From: Pontibacter aydingkolensis
Lineage (GTDB): Bacteria > Bacteroidota > Bacteroidia > Cytophagales > Hymenobacteraceae
Reading direction: 5' to 3'
DNA length: 64,000 nt
NCBI RefSeq assembly: GCF_019443125.1
Contig: NZ_JAHYXK010000003.1
Span: forward strand, 310,001 to 374,000
Under the pieces are notes generated by a model. It searched no databases and was not told where the DNA came from. It was given only the letters and a program-made list of their open reading frames with translations. The first letter of the stretch is position 1. Each line of letters opens with the position of its first letter. Made by a program: the position numbers and the translations under genes. Shown here in pieces: positions 16,978-26,220 of the stretch.

Positions 16978-17556
16978 GGGTGATGTTATAAATAAGATGC
17001 AGCCAATGTATACATAACCCGGCTGCACATACTTTATGTTCAGGTTTATACTACAAAAGTATGGAATTTTGTCGGGAAGAGGTTAATGATAACAGGCTTT
17101 CAGATAAACAGCACATCTGCAAGTCCGGACGCAAAGCTATTCGCTCTAGATAACATCTGGTTGTGGTTATACTTTAGTAATAGCCAATATCGAGCTCACC
17201 AAGAAAAAAACCAGCAAACAAGCACACAATTTTATAACAAAAATAATCTACAAAACCACCTCTATTACTCTACAAGCCATTATAACATCAGTTTAACGAT
17301 ATTATCAAAATAATGAGCAACACAAATAATCATAAATATTATTAAATTATTACATATAAATAAAACCATTATTATATATATGCCGTAATAAATACAAATA
17401 AAAATTAAATTAATTCATTTACTATTGATTTACGTCTTTACACCACGCAAATTATAACTTTAGCGGACTCTACAGCATTACTACTATAAAGTAAGGAATT
17501 TTAAAGGAAGGCATTTTGTATAACAACTATAAGAATATTTGTAACAATTAAAACTT
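16978..17556. other. AT-rich intergenic region
   Basis: About 580 bp between divergent genes, strongly AT-rich after 17200. It contains the text TCCGGACGCAAAGCTA near 17124, closely matched by TCCGGACGCAAGGCTA near 58349 (see findings). A 75-codon frame here has no family resemblance. No full promoter box was found for the 17557 gene. Confidence 0.5.
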
Positions 17557-17868
17557 ATGAAAAAAAATGCAGACATACAGCAAGGGCTGTTGTTACGAAC
17601 TGAATGTGGTAAAGAATACAGTAATGTATTTAAAGCTATTAAGTTGGTTCGCGACGAGAAGCATAATTTTCATATCGTCTACAGAACGTACTCTGATGAA
17701 TACATTTATTCTTTTTGCAATCCCTTCCAGGATACTTGTGCAGCCGAAACCTACAAACTGATCTCTGAGGCAGAGGCGATGAAAATTTTCAAGCACCGCC
17801 TGTCTCAGGACAACGCTCGCGAGTTGTTTAGCACCGCAGAAGTGTTTCAAAAACAAATGGCCCTCTGA
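17557..17868 (+). CDS. Small protein of unknown function
   Basis: A 103-residue soluble protein without signal or membrane helix; not recognised. It is a real gene by its own signals: ATG after an AT-rich leader, charged amphipathic C-terminal helix (SEAEAMKIFKHRLSQDNARELFSTAEVFQKQ) and an intrinsic terminator 20 bp after the stop. The N-terminal half alternates short strands (NFHIVYRTYSDEYIYSF) and holds three of its Cys. The isolated setting gives no functional hint. Confidence 0.6.
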   Translation: MKKNADIQQGLLLRTECGKEYSNVFKAIKLVRDEKHNFHIVYRTYSDEYIYSFCNPFQDTCAAETYKLISEAEAMKIFKHRLSQDNARELFSTAEVFQKQMAL

Positions 17869-17886
17869 ATAGCTGTTAAAGTATCC

Positions 17887-17925
17887 AAAAACGAAAAGGT
17901 GCCCCTGAGGCACCTTTTCGTTTTA
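17887..17925 (+). terminator. Intrinsic terminator after the 17557 gene
   Basis: AAAACGAAAAGGTGCC and GGCACCTTTTCGTTTT around CCTGA; perfect 16-bp stem. Confidence 0.93.
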
Positions 17926-18082
17926 TAGTCCATTAAAAAAATCTATATTACCAAGTATAACGCAACATATACTTTAATATAAAGTTTAGCATATATTAGC
18001 GTATTAGACCTACCCCTGTAGCACAAGCGCGTAAATTACTTTAATTTTACAGCTTGCTTTTAAATAGGTCGGGCACATAACT

Positions 18083-19396
18083 ATGATATTAGACATACTG
18101 TTAACTCTTTTCCTGGTTCTGCTGAACGGTTTCTTCGTTGCTGCCGAGTTTGCCATCGTAAAAGTAAGGTCTTCTCAGATCGAGCTTCGGGCACAGGCTG
18201 GCAATAATATGGCAAAGATGGCCCACCGCATGATCACCCACCTCGATGCCTATTTATCTGCCACACAGCTGGGTATTACACTAGCCTCGCTTGGCCTGGG
18301 ATGGATTGGCGAAAGCGTGGTAGCCAAAATGGTAATCAGCGTAATGGAATTCTTTGGTTTTAGCGGAGGCGAGACATTAGCCCATACTATAGCGCTGCCT
18401 ATATCTTTTGCCATTATTACGGTACTGCATATTGTATTCGGCGAACTGGCACCTAAGTCTTTGGCCATTCAGCGCTCTGAATCTACGGCTCTGGCTGTAG
18501 CTTACCCGCTTCGCTTCTTTTATGTAATATTCAGCCCTTTTATCTGGCTCCTTAACGGTTTGGCCAACATGGTGTTACGTGCAATGGGCATTCAGGCAGT
18601 ACATGGCGCGGAGGTACACTCAGCAGAAGAACTCAGGTTATTGTTTGAGCAAAGCGCAGAGGGCGGTGTTTTACAGGACAGCCATCACGAACTGATCGAG
18701 AATGTGTTCCAGTTTAACGAACGCATGGTAAAACAGATACTGGTGCCCCGAACCAAAATGGTTGCCATAGACGTGAGTATTCACGAAGACGAACTGATGG
18801 ATGTAATCTTTAACGAAGGTTACTCCCGCCTGCCGGTTTACAGCGGCAACATCGATAATATTGTAGGTATACTTTATGTAAAAGACATCTTGGCCATTAT
18901 ACGCCAGGGCAAGGCCATAAACATCGAAGAACTGATGCGCCCTGCTTATTTCGTGCCTGAAACCAAGAAGATTAACCTGTTGCTAAAGCAATTCCAGCGC
19001 CGCCACATGCACATGGCCATTGCAACCGATGAGTTTGGAGGCGTGTCCGGTATCGTAACCATAGAGGATATTATTGAGGAACTGGTTGGTGAGATACAGG
19101 ATGAATATGATGAAGAAGCACCCATTGTGGAGCGCATTAACGACTTTGAATATAAAGTAAACGGCTCTGCAGCCATAGCCGATGCCAACGATTACCTGCC
19201 TTTTGCACTACCGGAGGGCGAAGATTACGAAACAGTGGGTGGCCTGATGAACGTGATATACGGGCATATTCCTGAAAACTTAAGCGAGATAGCCACTTTT
19301 AACCAGTACGACATCCGGGTACTGGAAAAATCTGAACGCCGGGTAGAGTGGATACTTTTAGTTGTAAGAGATGAGCACCGCGACGAGATAAGTTAG
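18083..19396 (+). CDS. CNNM/CorC (hemolysin C) family transporter
   Basis: A 437-residue protein. It has an N-terminal DUF21 domain with three or four membrane helices (about residues 1-190), two CBS domains (about 205-330; LVPRTKMVAID and VSGIVTIEDIIEEL) and a C-terminal CorC_HlyC domain (VNGSAAIADANDYLP). Family members export or exchange Mg2+/Co2+ and are often misnamed hemolysins. It precedes the hemerythrin gene by 6 bp, so the two are probably co-transcribed. Confidence 0.9.
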   Translation: MILDILLTLFLVLLNGFFVAAEFAIVKVRSSQIELRAQAGNNMAKMAHRMITHLDAYLSATQLGITLASLGLGWIGESVVAKMVISVMEFFGFSGGETLAHTIALPISFAIITVLHIVFGELAPKSLAIQRSESTALAVAYPLRFFYVIFSPFIWLLNGLANMVLRAMGIQAVHGAEVHSAEELRLLFEQSAEGGVLQDSHHELIENVFQFNERMVKQILVPRTKMVAIDVSIHEDELMDVIFNEGYSRLPVYSGNIDNIVGILYVKDILAIIRQGKAINIEELMRPAYFVPETKKINLLLKQFQRRHMHMAIATDEFGGVSGIVTIEDIIEELVGEIQDEYDEEAPIVERINDFEYKVNGSAAIADANDYLPFALPEGEDYETVGGLMNVIYGHIPENLSEIATFNQYDIRVLEKSERRVEWILLVVRDEHRDEIS

Positions 19397-19402
19397 CAAA
19401 GT

Positions 19403-19858
19403 ATGAAGCGCCACGAAAGCCTGGTACCCATATCGAGACAACACCACAGTGGTTTATTAACTGCCAGGCTCCTGCAATACGGCGCTCCGCCTTATAAAGA
19501 AATGCCCACAACCCCGGAAGCTAAACGTAGCTATACTTTAGATTTTCTGGACGAGCACTTAAGGCCGCATTTTAAACTGGAGGAGGAAACTGTATTTATA
19601 CTCGCTCCGGAAGTATCAGAAGAACTGGCAAAGCAAACAAAGCACCTGCTGGCACAGCATCGTGAATTGGAGAAACTTATACTTGCCTTGCCTGATGTAA
19701 AAATGGAAGCGCTGCCAGATAAACTGGACGAGATAGGAAAACTCCTGGAGCAGCACATTCGCCACGAAGAACGCGTATTTTTTGAACAGCTGCAGCAGGA
19801 ACTTCCGGATGAAAAACTGAAAGTGCTGCAAGAAATGGTACTGCAGCATCTAGGATAA
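19403..19858 (+). CDS. Hemerythrin-domain protein
   Basis: A 151-residue all-helical protein. The ligand pattern of di-iron hemerythrin-like bundles is present: His15, His52/His56 with Glu60 (HxxxE), His86, and His118 with Glu122 (HxxxE). It probably binds a di-iron centre and senses or stores oxygen, iron or NO. It is 6 bp downstream of the CNNM gene, in the same operon, linking it loosely to metal homeostasis. The start ATG is embedded in the common word AAGTATG. Confidence 0.82.
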   Translation: MKRHESLVPISRQHHSGLLTARLLQYGAPPYKEMPTTPEAKRSYTLDFLDEHLRPHFKLEEETVFILAPEVSEELAKQTKHLLAQHRELEKLILALPDVKMEALPDKLDEIGKLLEQHIRHEERVFFEQLQQELPDEKLKVLQEMVLQHLG

Positions 19859-19866
19859 AGGTGCGA

Positions 19867-20385
19867 CTAAACTTGCCCCGTAAACCAGCCGCTGTACATC
19901 ACATAGTTGTTGGCTACATTGTCCAGGCCCTGTATCTGCTCTTCGCTTAGCTGCTTCACTTTTTTAGCCGGTATACCCGCGTAGATCCACCCCGATTCGC
20001 AAACAGTATTCTCCAGCACAATCGCACCTGCGGCCACAATACAGTTTTTCTGAACCAATGCTTTATCCATCACGATAGAACCCATACCTATCAGCACATT
20101 ATCTTCTACTGTGCAGCCGTGCACAATGGCGTTGTGCCCGATAGATACGTTACTGCCAATGGTAGTGGCTGCTTTCTCGTAAGTACAATGTATAACGGCG
20201 CCATCCTGGATATTTGTTTTGTCGCCTATCCTGATGCTGTTCACGTCGCCACGAATGACGGCGTTAAACCAAACCGAGCAATTGCTACCCATAATCACAT
20301 CGCCTACTAGTGTTGCGTTGGGAGCTATGAAACACTCGTCTCCCATTTGTGGCTTTATTCCCTTTACCGGAAGTATAACTGGCAT
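19867..20385 (-). CDS. Gamma-carbonic anhydrase-like hexapeptide protein
   Basis: A 172-residue left-handed beta-helix protein of the YrdA/PaaY type: repeated [LIV]GxxxxI hexapeptides from about residue 15 to 130. The zinc-ligand histidines of gamma-carbonic anhydrases are present (AVIHCTY and SIGHNAIVHGC). Related proteins are carbonic anhydrases or CoA thioesterases, so the activity stays open. It converges with the hemerythrin gene, 8 bp apart. Confidence 0.85.
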   Translation of the reverse strand: MPVILPVKGIKPQMGDECFIAPNATLVGDVIMGSNCSVWFNAVIRGDVNSIRIGDKTNIQDGAVIHCTYEKAATTIGSNVSIGHNAIVHGCTVEDNVLIGMGSIVMDKALVQKNCIVAAGAIVLENTVCESGWIYAGIPAKKVKQLSEEQIQGLDNVANNYVMYSGWFTGQV

Positions 20386-20391
20386 ATGTTT

Positions 20392-20417
20392 AGTTATTCG
20401 TTGTTAGTTATTAGATT
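20392..20417. repeat. TAAC/GTTATT-type dispersed simple repeat
   Basis: GTTTAGTTATTCGTTGTTAG-type text upstream of the hexapeptide gene; related to 5468, 21688 and 52636. Confidence 0.5.
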
Positions 20418-20537
20418 TCGTAAAGATAAAAGGTTATACTTTTACGGAAGCGTAATGATCTACTGACTCTTAAAATTTACACCTTTCTTAAAGGAGATTT
20501 TAACCCGATAATGCTACTCAAAAAAAACGAACAACAA

Positions 20538-21524
20538 TCAGCTAATACGAACTAACCGCCTCCACGTCCCTTTCAGGTAGTTATACTTTAGGGTACTAGG
20601 TAGGGCTTTCCAGAAGTATTTGTTCATCTCAACGGCAAAGCTGGGTTGCATGTAGCAGTTTATAGTACAGCCTTCGCATTCGGGCAATCGCCCCTCCTGC
20701 TGCTTTAGTGCTTCTACTTCCGCACTCAAGTATAAACTATATAAATTGCCATCAATCGGGTAGCTTTTAGCGCCTAAGTGGTAACACGGCAACACCAGTT
20801 CGTTTTCAGGGGAGATAACTAAAGTAGTGCTGGCCGCTTTACAAACCGGTTTCTCTATGTGGTTACCGCCATCGCGCCGAAGCTGTATAAAACCCTCATT
20901 CAGGTATACTTGTTTCCGCTTACCAAACGCAGCAAGATAATCAAGTTCTTCCTCTGTTAGTTGCTCACCAGTCTCTACCTGGTTATACTCAAAGGCTGGG
21001 TTAATAATGAGAACAAGTCTATTCGGAAGTATGATCTTCTGGTAGACTTCCTCAAGTTGGTGCAGATTGCTCTTGAACACGGTAAAAAGTATATCAGGCC
21101 GTTCGCCGAGTTGATTTGCCACCGCAATAGACTCCATTACAAAATCGTAGCAGGCCACGCCACGGCCGGTATCGTGCTCAGTTTTATCAGCAGAATCGAG
21201 AGAGAAGTGCAGCATGTCTACCTTGCCTTTCAGTTGTGCTGCAAGCTTGGGGTAAAGCAGGCCATTGGTGGTAAGCGTGGTAACAAATCCCATGTCGTGG
21301 GCCATGCCCAGCATCTGGTCTATATCGCGATGCAGCAGTGGCTCGCCGCCGGTAAAGTCTATTACCTGCACACCCAATCTTTTCAGGTCTGTCAGGTTTT
21401 GTTTTACATCCTGGAGGGTGATATAGGGGGACGGCTTTTCCCAGATGTCGCAGAATGAGCACTTTGCGTTACAGCGGTACGTAACGTAGTAGTTGCAAAG
21501 TACAGGCTTCGATCTCAGGCGCAT
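20538..21524 (-). CDS. Radical SAM protein with SPASM-like C-terminal cysteines
   Basis: A 328-residue enzyme with the radical SAM motif CxxxCxxC at Cys18, Cys22, Cys25 (CNAKCSFC) and the following GGEPLLH. The C-terminal part carries extra cysteines (PVCKAAS, LPCYH, LPECEGCTINCYM) that could bind an auxiliary Fe-S cluster, as in SPASM/Twitch proteins. No small peptide precursor is visible within 250 bp, so peptide maturation is not supported. Substrate unknown. A related role in lipid or cofactor modification is equally possible. Confidence 0.8.
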   Translation of the reverse strand: MRLRSKPVLCNYYVTYRCNAKCSFCDIWEKPSPYITLQDVKQNLTDLKRLGVQVIDFTGGEPLLHRDIDQMLGMAHDMGFVTTLTTNGLLYPKLAAQLKGKVDMLHFSLDSADKTEHDTGRGVACYDFVMESIAVANQLGERPDILFTVFKSNLHQLEEVYQKIILPNRLVLIINPAFEYNQVETGEQLTEEELDYLAAFGKRKQVYLNEGFIQLRRDGGNHIEKPVCKAASTTLVISPENELVLPCYHLGAKSYPIDGNLYSLYLSAEVEALKQQEGRLPECEGCTINCYMQPSFAVEMNKYFWKALPSTLKYNYLKGTWRRLVRIS

Positions 21525-21656
21525 CTGGTGGGTAATAACGATTAATAATCACGAATTACGAGTTTTGACATGAGAATAGGAAATTTGAGTAAAGTATAAG
21601 CTCTGTAAGTATGGTTGATTGTTAAATTGTTTATGCTTTGTCGCTTCGTAGTGACA

Positions 21657-21680
21657 AGACGCAAAGTATTGCGTCTCTAC
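21657..21680. repeat. 24-bp hairpin repeat, copy 4 of 4 (inverted)
   Basis: Contains GACGCAAAGTATTGCGTCTC, the reverse complement of the 5576-5599 copy. Next to it, at 21688-21718, is TAAC-type repeat text. Confidence 0.85.
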
Positions 21681-21776
21681 ATTCTCCAATAACGAATAGC
21701 CAACAACTAATAACTGATATTGCGCCTCTACGTTTTTAACTCTTTAACTTTCTAACTTCTAAACTCTACCATCTCT

Positions 21777-22208
21777 ATGAAAAGACAAAACATTTCTTCC
21801 GGCGCTATCTGGGAAGACATTGTAGGTTACAGTCGTGCCGTGCGCGTGGGCAACACTATTGAAGTTGCCGGCACCACGGCCACCGATGGTGACCAGATCA
21901 TTGGCAAAGGCAACGCTTATGAGCAGACAAAATATACTCTCCGCAAAATCGAAAAAGCATTAACAGAAGCAGGAGCCTCCCTTAACGACGTAGTACGCAC
22001 CCGTATTTATGTAACCGACATCAGCCTATGGGAAGAAGTAGGCCGAGCACATGGAGAGGTTTTTAAAAGTATAAAACCGGCCTCTACCATGGTAGAAGTA
22101 AGTGCCCTGATCAACCCTGAACTTTTGGTAGAGATTGAGGCTACGGCTATACTTGCCAGCAGCACGACTCTGATAAATGAACAGGCCACACCTTACGATG
22201 AAGTATAA
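21777..22208 (+). CDS. RidA/YjgF family protein
   Basis: A 143-residue protein of the Rid superfamily, related to enamine/imine deaminases that remove reactive intermediates of PLP enzymes. The family Arg is present in [11 protein letters not shown], with [13 protein letters not shown] and [11 protein letters not shown] at the end. The C-terminal tail is about 15 residues longer than classic RidA. No PLP enzyme is adjacent. Small RNA copy B lies downstream. Confidence 0.88.
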   Translation: MKRQNISSGAIWEDIVGYSRAVRVGNTIEVAGTTATDGDQIIGKGNAYEQTKYTLRKIEKALTEAGASLNDVVRTRIYVTDISLWEEVGRAHGEVFKSIKPASTMVEVSALINPELLVEIEATAILASSTTLINEQATPYDEV

Positions 22209-22366
22209 GATTTTTCTCTAAATTTTGGTGTTCTAAAACAGGTGTCTAAACTACGCTAAAGCGATTTAAACGCAGATAACATAAGGCATTCATCTGGTTT
22301 TTTGCTGTGGTTGTATAGTAAAATCAGCACTTTGTATAAAAAAAAATTTTACCTCCATTAAACCAT

Positions 22367-22374
22367 TACTTTTG
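22367..22374 (+). promoter_or_regulatory. Promoter -7 box of small RNA copy B
   Basis: TACTTTTG, a perfect TAnnTTTG match. It predicts a start near 22378, just at the first hairpin of the candidate RNA. A T-rich stretch (ATTTT) lies about 16 nt upstream in place of a clear -33. Confidence 0.6.
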
Positions 22375-22476
22375 TATTGCATCTAAGGTGCAATGGGTAT
22401 TCTTGTTTAAGGTGAGATATAAGTAAGAGCCCTCTTATGGCAAAGGCCACATCTTCGGGTGTGGCTTTTGTTTTTT
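22375..22476 (+). ncRNA. Candidate small RNA, copy B (unrecognised family)
   Basis: About 100 nt, bounded by a promoter box and an intrinsic terminator. It has a first hairpin ATTGCA-TCTAAGG-TGCAAT (22377-22395), a weak stem (GGG...TCTT / AAGA...CCC) enclosing the core GTTTAAGGTGAGATATAAGT, then terminator GCCACATC-TTCG-GGTGTGGC with a T tract. The core differs from copy A at one position while the paired arms differ, which argues for a structured RNA. It has no ORF of note. It lies between ridA-like and the end of a two-component pseudogene. Confidence 0.68.
22443..22476 (+). terminator. Intrinsic terminator of small RNA copy B
   Basis: AAGGCCACATC and GGTGTGGCTTTT around a TTCG tetraloop, followed by GTTTTTT. 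Confidence 0.85.
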
Positions 22477-22499
22477 ATGCACTCTACGCACTTCTCAGC

Positions 22500-23249
22500 T
22501 TAAATCGCGCTACAGCCCCTGGTAAAGAAGCTTAAAAAATCTGCAGTATATACCTTCCCAATAGGCAGTTGCTGTTTCTGTAGGTTTACATGATGCAGGG
22601 CTATGACGTAGGATTTATGAATCTGGTAAAATCGTTGGGAGTTAGCATCAGCATTACCTCACTAAGGGGCATCAGATGAGCCAGTTTTGCCGCGCATGCA
22701 GCAGTACCATGTGCCTTTTCGCGGCGTGCCATCGAAAACAGGTTATTCAAGGTGTTAAAAAGGAAATGCGGGTTTATCTGGGCCTTCAGGTACTTCAGCT
22801 CGGCTTCCAGTTTTTCCTGCACCAGTTGCCTTTCGCACCTTTCGTGTGCTACCTAGTCTTTTAAAAATCTATAGGAGAAAGACAGCACAGCAGGTTCATA
22901 ACCAGGTTAGGATATATATACATACCGCTGCGAACTGTGTAATTTTCAGGCCACAGGTACGCCACAGCATACCATCTAACAATACCTCAAGGGCTATAAC
23001 GCCAGCATATAGCAGCAGTACCTGGCTAAAGGTTGCGGTCCAATTTATACTTTGGCAGCAGCACCAGTGCGTTGTAGTAAAAAAAACACTAAAATTAAAG
23101 TATATCCATGCAAAAGCAGGCAGTATAATAGAGCCGTCCTACCCACTAAACTTGTACACGTTTACGTTAACAAAGGGACTCACGAATAGCACATACCCGA
23201 TAAGCCAGACAAATACATGCAACCATACTTCTTTCTGTAGCCTTTTCAT
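22500..23249 (-). pseudogene. Decayed LytS-type histidine kinase fused by deletion to a LytTR regulator end
   Basis: On the minus strand, an ATG at 23249 opens MKRLQKEVWLHVFVWLIGYV, the first membrane helix of a LytS/YehU-type sensor kinase, then hits a stop after YKFSG. Further membrane-domain text follows in frame with more stops, and a frameshift precedes the readable His-kinase segment AELKYLKAQINPHFLFNTLN (phosphoacceptor His; about 22750). That segment breaks off after KLAHLM. The next readable text, in another frame, is FYQIHKSYVIALHHVN, typical of the end of a LytTR DNA-binding domain, ending at the stop at 22502-22500. So a kinase-regulator pair has lost most of both genes by deletion plus point mutations. 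Confidence 0.82.
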
Positions 23250-23469
23250 GGCAGTCGGAGGATGTTTTAAACTAATGTAAAAGGTTTTAACATCATTAAC
23301 CATACTTCCGGACCAACAGCCATACTTTGTGTATCAACGTGGCAAAAAGGTATACTTTAGGATTTAATAAGTATGGCACAGCTTGACCAGGAGCGTAAAA
23401 AATGGTTGAAGCCAGTACTGAAAATAATCTTGTCCATCTTTACAGATCCTGAGAATCCTGATCTAAAAC

Positions 23470-23501
23470 AAAAGCGCCTGAACATTACTGCTCAGGCGCT
23501 T
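23470..23501 (-). terminator. Intrinsic terminator of abgT
   Basis: On the minus strand AAGCGCCTGA...TCAGGCGCTT followed by TTGTTTTAG, about 20 bp after the transporter stop codon. Confidence 0.88.
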
Positions 23502-23522
23502 CTCGTACCAATAATAGTTTTA

Positions 23523-25049
23523 TTACGGCATATACAATCCTGCTCCCGGGCCTATTGGCAGGTCCATCAGTATCCAGATAATAAACAGGATAATCCAGCC
23601 GATTAAGAAAGTAATAGAGTATGGCAACATCGTAGAGATAACCGTTCCTATACCTGCTTTCTTATCATAGCGCTGAATGAAGGCCACTATCAGAGCAAAG
23701 TATGACATCATTGGGGAGATGATGTTGGTAACACTATCGCCGATACGGTAAGCCACCTGCGTAAACTCCGGTGTATAACCCAGAAGCATGAACATCGGGA
23801 TAAAAACCGGCGCCATGATAGCCCATTTGGCAGAAGCCGAGCCCATAACCATGTTAATAGATGCCGCCACAAGTATAAACATGATCATTAGCGGAATGCC
23901 GCTCAAGCCCATTGTCTTTAGCGTATCGGCTCCGTTAATGGCAAGTATAAGCCCCAGGTTGGTCCAGTTAAAGTAAGCCACGAACTGCGCCGCAAAAAAT
24001 ACCAGTACAATGTAAGAACCCAGCGTTTCCATAGATTTTGACATGCCACGCATTACATCGCTGTCGTTTTTGATGGTTTTTGCACCTACGCCATAAGCGA
24101 TACCCGCAACACCAGCCAGCAGGAAGATAAATGCCACAATACCAGACATGAAAGGCGAGTGCAGTATCTCTCCTGTTTCAGGGTCGCGCAGGTAACCGTT
24201 TTCCGGAAGCAAACCTCCAAGTATAAAGGCCACCATTAAAAGTATGGCAATAGTAGCGTAAAGCAGACCGCGCTTCTCCTGTGGGTTAAGCCTGTCTATA
24301 CTTTGTGGTTTTTCGTCGCCTTCGTACTCCCCAAGTCTCGGTATCACAATCTTTTCTGTTACCCAGGTACCCAGGGCTGCAATAACAAAAGTAGAGGCAA
24401 ACATGAAGTAGTAGTTGGCAGCAGGGTTTACAGCATAAGCAGGATCGATGATTCTGGCAGCTTCTGTAGATAAACCGGCTAACAGCGGGTCTACTGTACC
24501 TAACAGCAGGTTGGCACTATAACCACCCGACACACCGGCAAAAGCAGCAGCCAAACCAGCCAACGGATGGCGTCCGGCGGCCAGAAATATTACTGCGGCT
24601 AAAGGCACCAACAGCACATAACCAACTTCCGAAGCAGTATTTGACAATACACCAGAGAAAACGATAACGAACGTAAGCAAACGCTTAGGCGACGATAATA
24701 CTACTAAACGCAGCACTGCCCCAATCAGGCCAGTACCCTCGGCAATACCAATACCCAGCAAAGAAACAAGCACTGTACCCAGCGGCGCGAAGCTTGTAAA
24801 GTTTGTAACCATTTTGGTCAGGATCATGTGCAGGCCTTCGGTAGAGAGCAGGTTAACCGGTGTTACTGTTTCGCCGGTTCCCGGGTGCACAACAGCCATA
24901 TCAAACTGGCTGGCAACCCACGACAGGATGACAACCAATAAGGCGAAGCCTGCAAAAAGTGTGGCAGGATGCGGCAGGGCGTTGCCGATGCGCTCCACTA
25001 CCGATAGGAATTTGTCGATTCCTGATTTCTTCTTCTGTAGTTCAGTCAT
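23523..25049 (-). CDS. AbgT family transporter
   Basis: A 508-residue inner-membrane protein with many helices and two similar halves. Family segments include [23 protein letters not shown] at the N terminus, [18 protein letters not shown], and [27 protein letters not shown] near the end. AbgT proteins import p-aminobenzoyl-glutamate, and some export sulfonamides. Length is typical. It is monocistronic with its own terminator; no abgAB hydrolase genes are adjacent, so the true substrate is open. Confidence 0.9.
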   Translation of the reverse strand: MTELQKKKSGIDKFLSVVERIGNALPHPATLFAGFALLVVILSWVASQFDMAVVHPGTGETVTPVNLLSTEGLHMILTKMVTNFTSFAPLGTVLVSLLGIGIAEGTGLIGAVLRLVVLSSPKRLLTFVIVFSGVLSNTASEVGYVLLVPLAAVIFLAAGRHPLAGLAAAFAGVSGGYSANLLLGTVDPLLAGLSTEAARIIDPAYAVNPAANYYFMFASTFVIAALGTWVTEKIVIPRLGEYEGDEKPQSIDRLNPQEKRGLLYATIAILLMVAFILGGLLPENGYLRDPETGEILHSPFMSGIVAFIFLLAGVAGIAYGVGAKTIKNDSDVMRGMSKSMETLGSYIVLVFFAAQFVAYFNWTNLGLILAINGADTLKTMGLSGIPLMIMFILVAASINMVMGSASAKWAIMAPVFIPMFMLLGYTPEFTQVAYRIGDSVTNIISPMMSYFALIVAFIQRYDKKAGIGTVISTMLPYSITFLIGWIILFIIWILMDLPIGPGAGLYMP

Positions 25050-25183
25050 AAAAAGGTAGAATTTAGCTTTACCGTACCAGCCAAGGTTGGAGATCGGCGC
25101 GGTAGTGTACTCTTATTTAAAGAGGTTTCGAATTTGGCCAAAAAAAGCCATCCTCGCAAATTTTATCTAAAAGCCATATCTTT

Positions 25184-25258
25184 AGAGGCTGTTTTGATTT
25201 TATTCACTGGGCTGCAAAGGGCATTTACGCTTCCAGCAATAAAGTCAAAACAGCCTCT
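25184..25258. repeat. 75-bp inverted repeat (hairpin element)
   Basis: The left arm AGAGGCTGTTTTGATTTTAT and the reverse complement of the right arm (AGAGGCTGTTTTGACTTTAT) differ at one position. They extend to about 26 bp and enclose about 22 bp. It lies between divergent genes, so it is not a simple gene-end terminator. A MITE-like or regulatory hairpin is possible. Confidence 0.75.
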
Positions 25259-25285
25259 TAGTCCTTTAATTTATACATCCCATTT

Positions 25286-26179
25286 ATGATTCCAGCACTA
25301 AAGCCCGGCGACAAGATTGCCATTATTGCCACTGCACGAAGAATAACCCTGCCCGAAATTGAAGTAGCCATCAGCACCTTCGAGAGTTGGGGCCTGCAAG
25401 TAGTGCTCGGCCAAAGTATAGGTGCCAGTTACAACTACTTTTCAGGTGATGATGCCCTGCGCCTGCAGGACCTGCAGCAGATGCTGGATGATGAAAGTAT
25501 AAAGGCTATTATCTGCGCACGCGGCGGCTATGGCACCACGCGCATTATAGATCAGGTTGATTTTACGAAGTTTCGGCAGTATCCCAAATGGGTAGTGGGC
25601 TTTAGTGATGTAACCACCCTGCTCAGCCATATCCACAACTTCGGCCTGGAAAGTATACATGGCATCATGCCACTGCTCTTCCCCAAAGAAGGCGCCGAAC
25701 CCTCCATAGAAACTCTGCGCCGCATATTGTTTGGGAAGGAGGTAACTTACACTGTTGCACCTCATGAGTTTAATCGCACAGGCACCGCTACCGGGCAGTT
25801 AGTTGGAGGCAACCTGTCTATTTTCCAGACACTATCCGGCACCCGCTCCGACATCAGCACCGACGGGAAGATCCTGTTCCTAGAAGACCTGTGCGAGTAC
25901 CTTTACAACGTAGACCGTATGATGGTACACCTGGACCGCTGCGGAAAGCTAGCCAACCTTGCCGGTCTTATTATTGGCGATATGAGTGATATGCTGGATA
26001 CACCTGTTCCGTTTGGTAAAACAGCCTACGAGATCATACTGGAGCATACCGGCAAGTATAACTATCCTGTTTGTTATGGCTTTCCAGTAGGGCACGAGCC
26101 ACTAAATCTTGCTTTGGTGTGTGGTAGAGAGGCTGTGCTTCATGTGAGTGCTGCTGGGGTGAAGCTAGAATACAGCTAA
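25286..26179 (+). CDS. ldcA: LD-carboxypeptidase (S66 family)
   Basis: A 297-residue serine peptidase that removes the terminal D-Ala from cell-wall tetrapeptides in the cytoplasm during murein recycling. The nucleophile motif VGFSDVT places Ser107. The other family marks are ARGGYG, LFLEDL (catalytic Glu) and the late His in GFPVGHEPLN. A MccF-like immunity role is a less likely alternative. The GNAT gene follows 41 bp later in the same direction. Confidence 0.88.
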   Translation: MIPALKPGDKIAIIATARRITLPEIEVAISTFESWGLQVVLGQSIGASYNYFSGDDALRLQDLQQMLDDESIKAIICARGGYGTTRIIDQVDFTKFRQYPKWVVGFSDVTTLLSHIHNFGLESIHGIMPLLFPKEGAEPSIETLRRILFGKEVTYTVAPHEFNRTGTATGQLVGGNLSIFQTLSGTRSDISTDGKILFLEDLCEYLYNVDRMMVHLDRCGKLANLAGLIIGDMSDMLDTPVPFGKTAYEIILEHTGKYNYPVCYGFPVGHEPLNLALVCGREAVLHVSAAGVKLEYS

Positions 26180-26220
26180 CAACTGCCATGTTTATATAAC
26201 AACTAATCCCGAGACACATT

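Noticed and set aside
17086-17313. Plus-strand 75-codon frame before the 17557 gene
   Set aside because: Very AT-rich, no signal peptide or family; composition typical of chance.
20538-21524. Radical SAM gene as a peptide-maturation (RiPP) enzyme
   Set aside because: No short precursor peptide, transporter or peptidase gene lies next to it.
22846-23280. Plus-strand 144-codon frame
   Set aside because: Antisense to the decayed kinase; the minus-strand reading gives clear kinase membrane-domain text.
23373-23606. Plus-strand 77-codon frame next to abgT
   Set aside because: It runs through the abgT terminator and into the abgT coding end. The first 40 codons look more protein-like, but no family is recognised.
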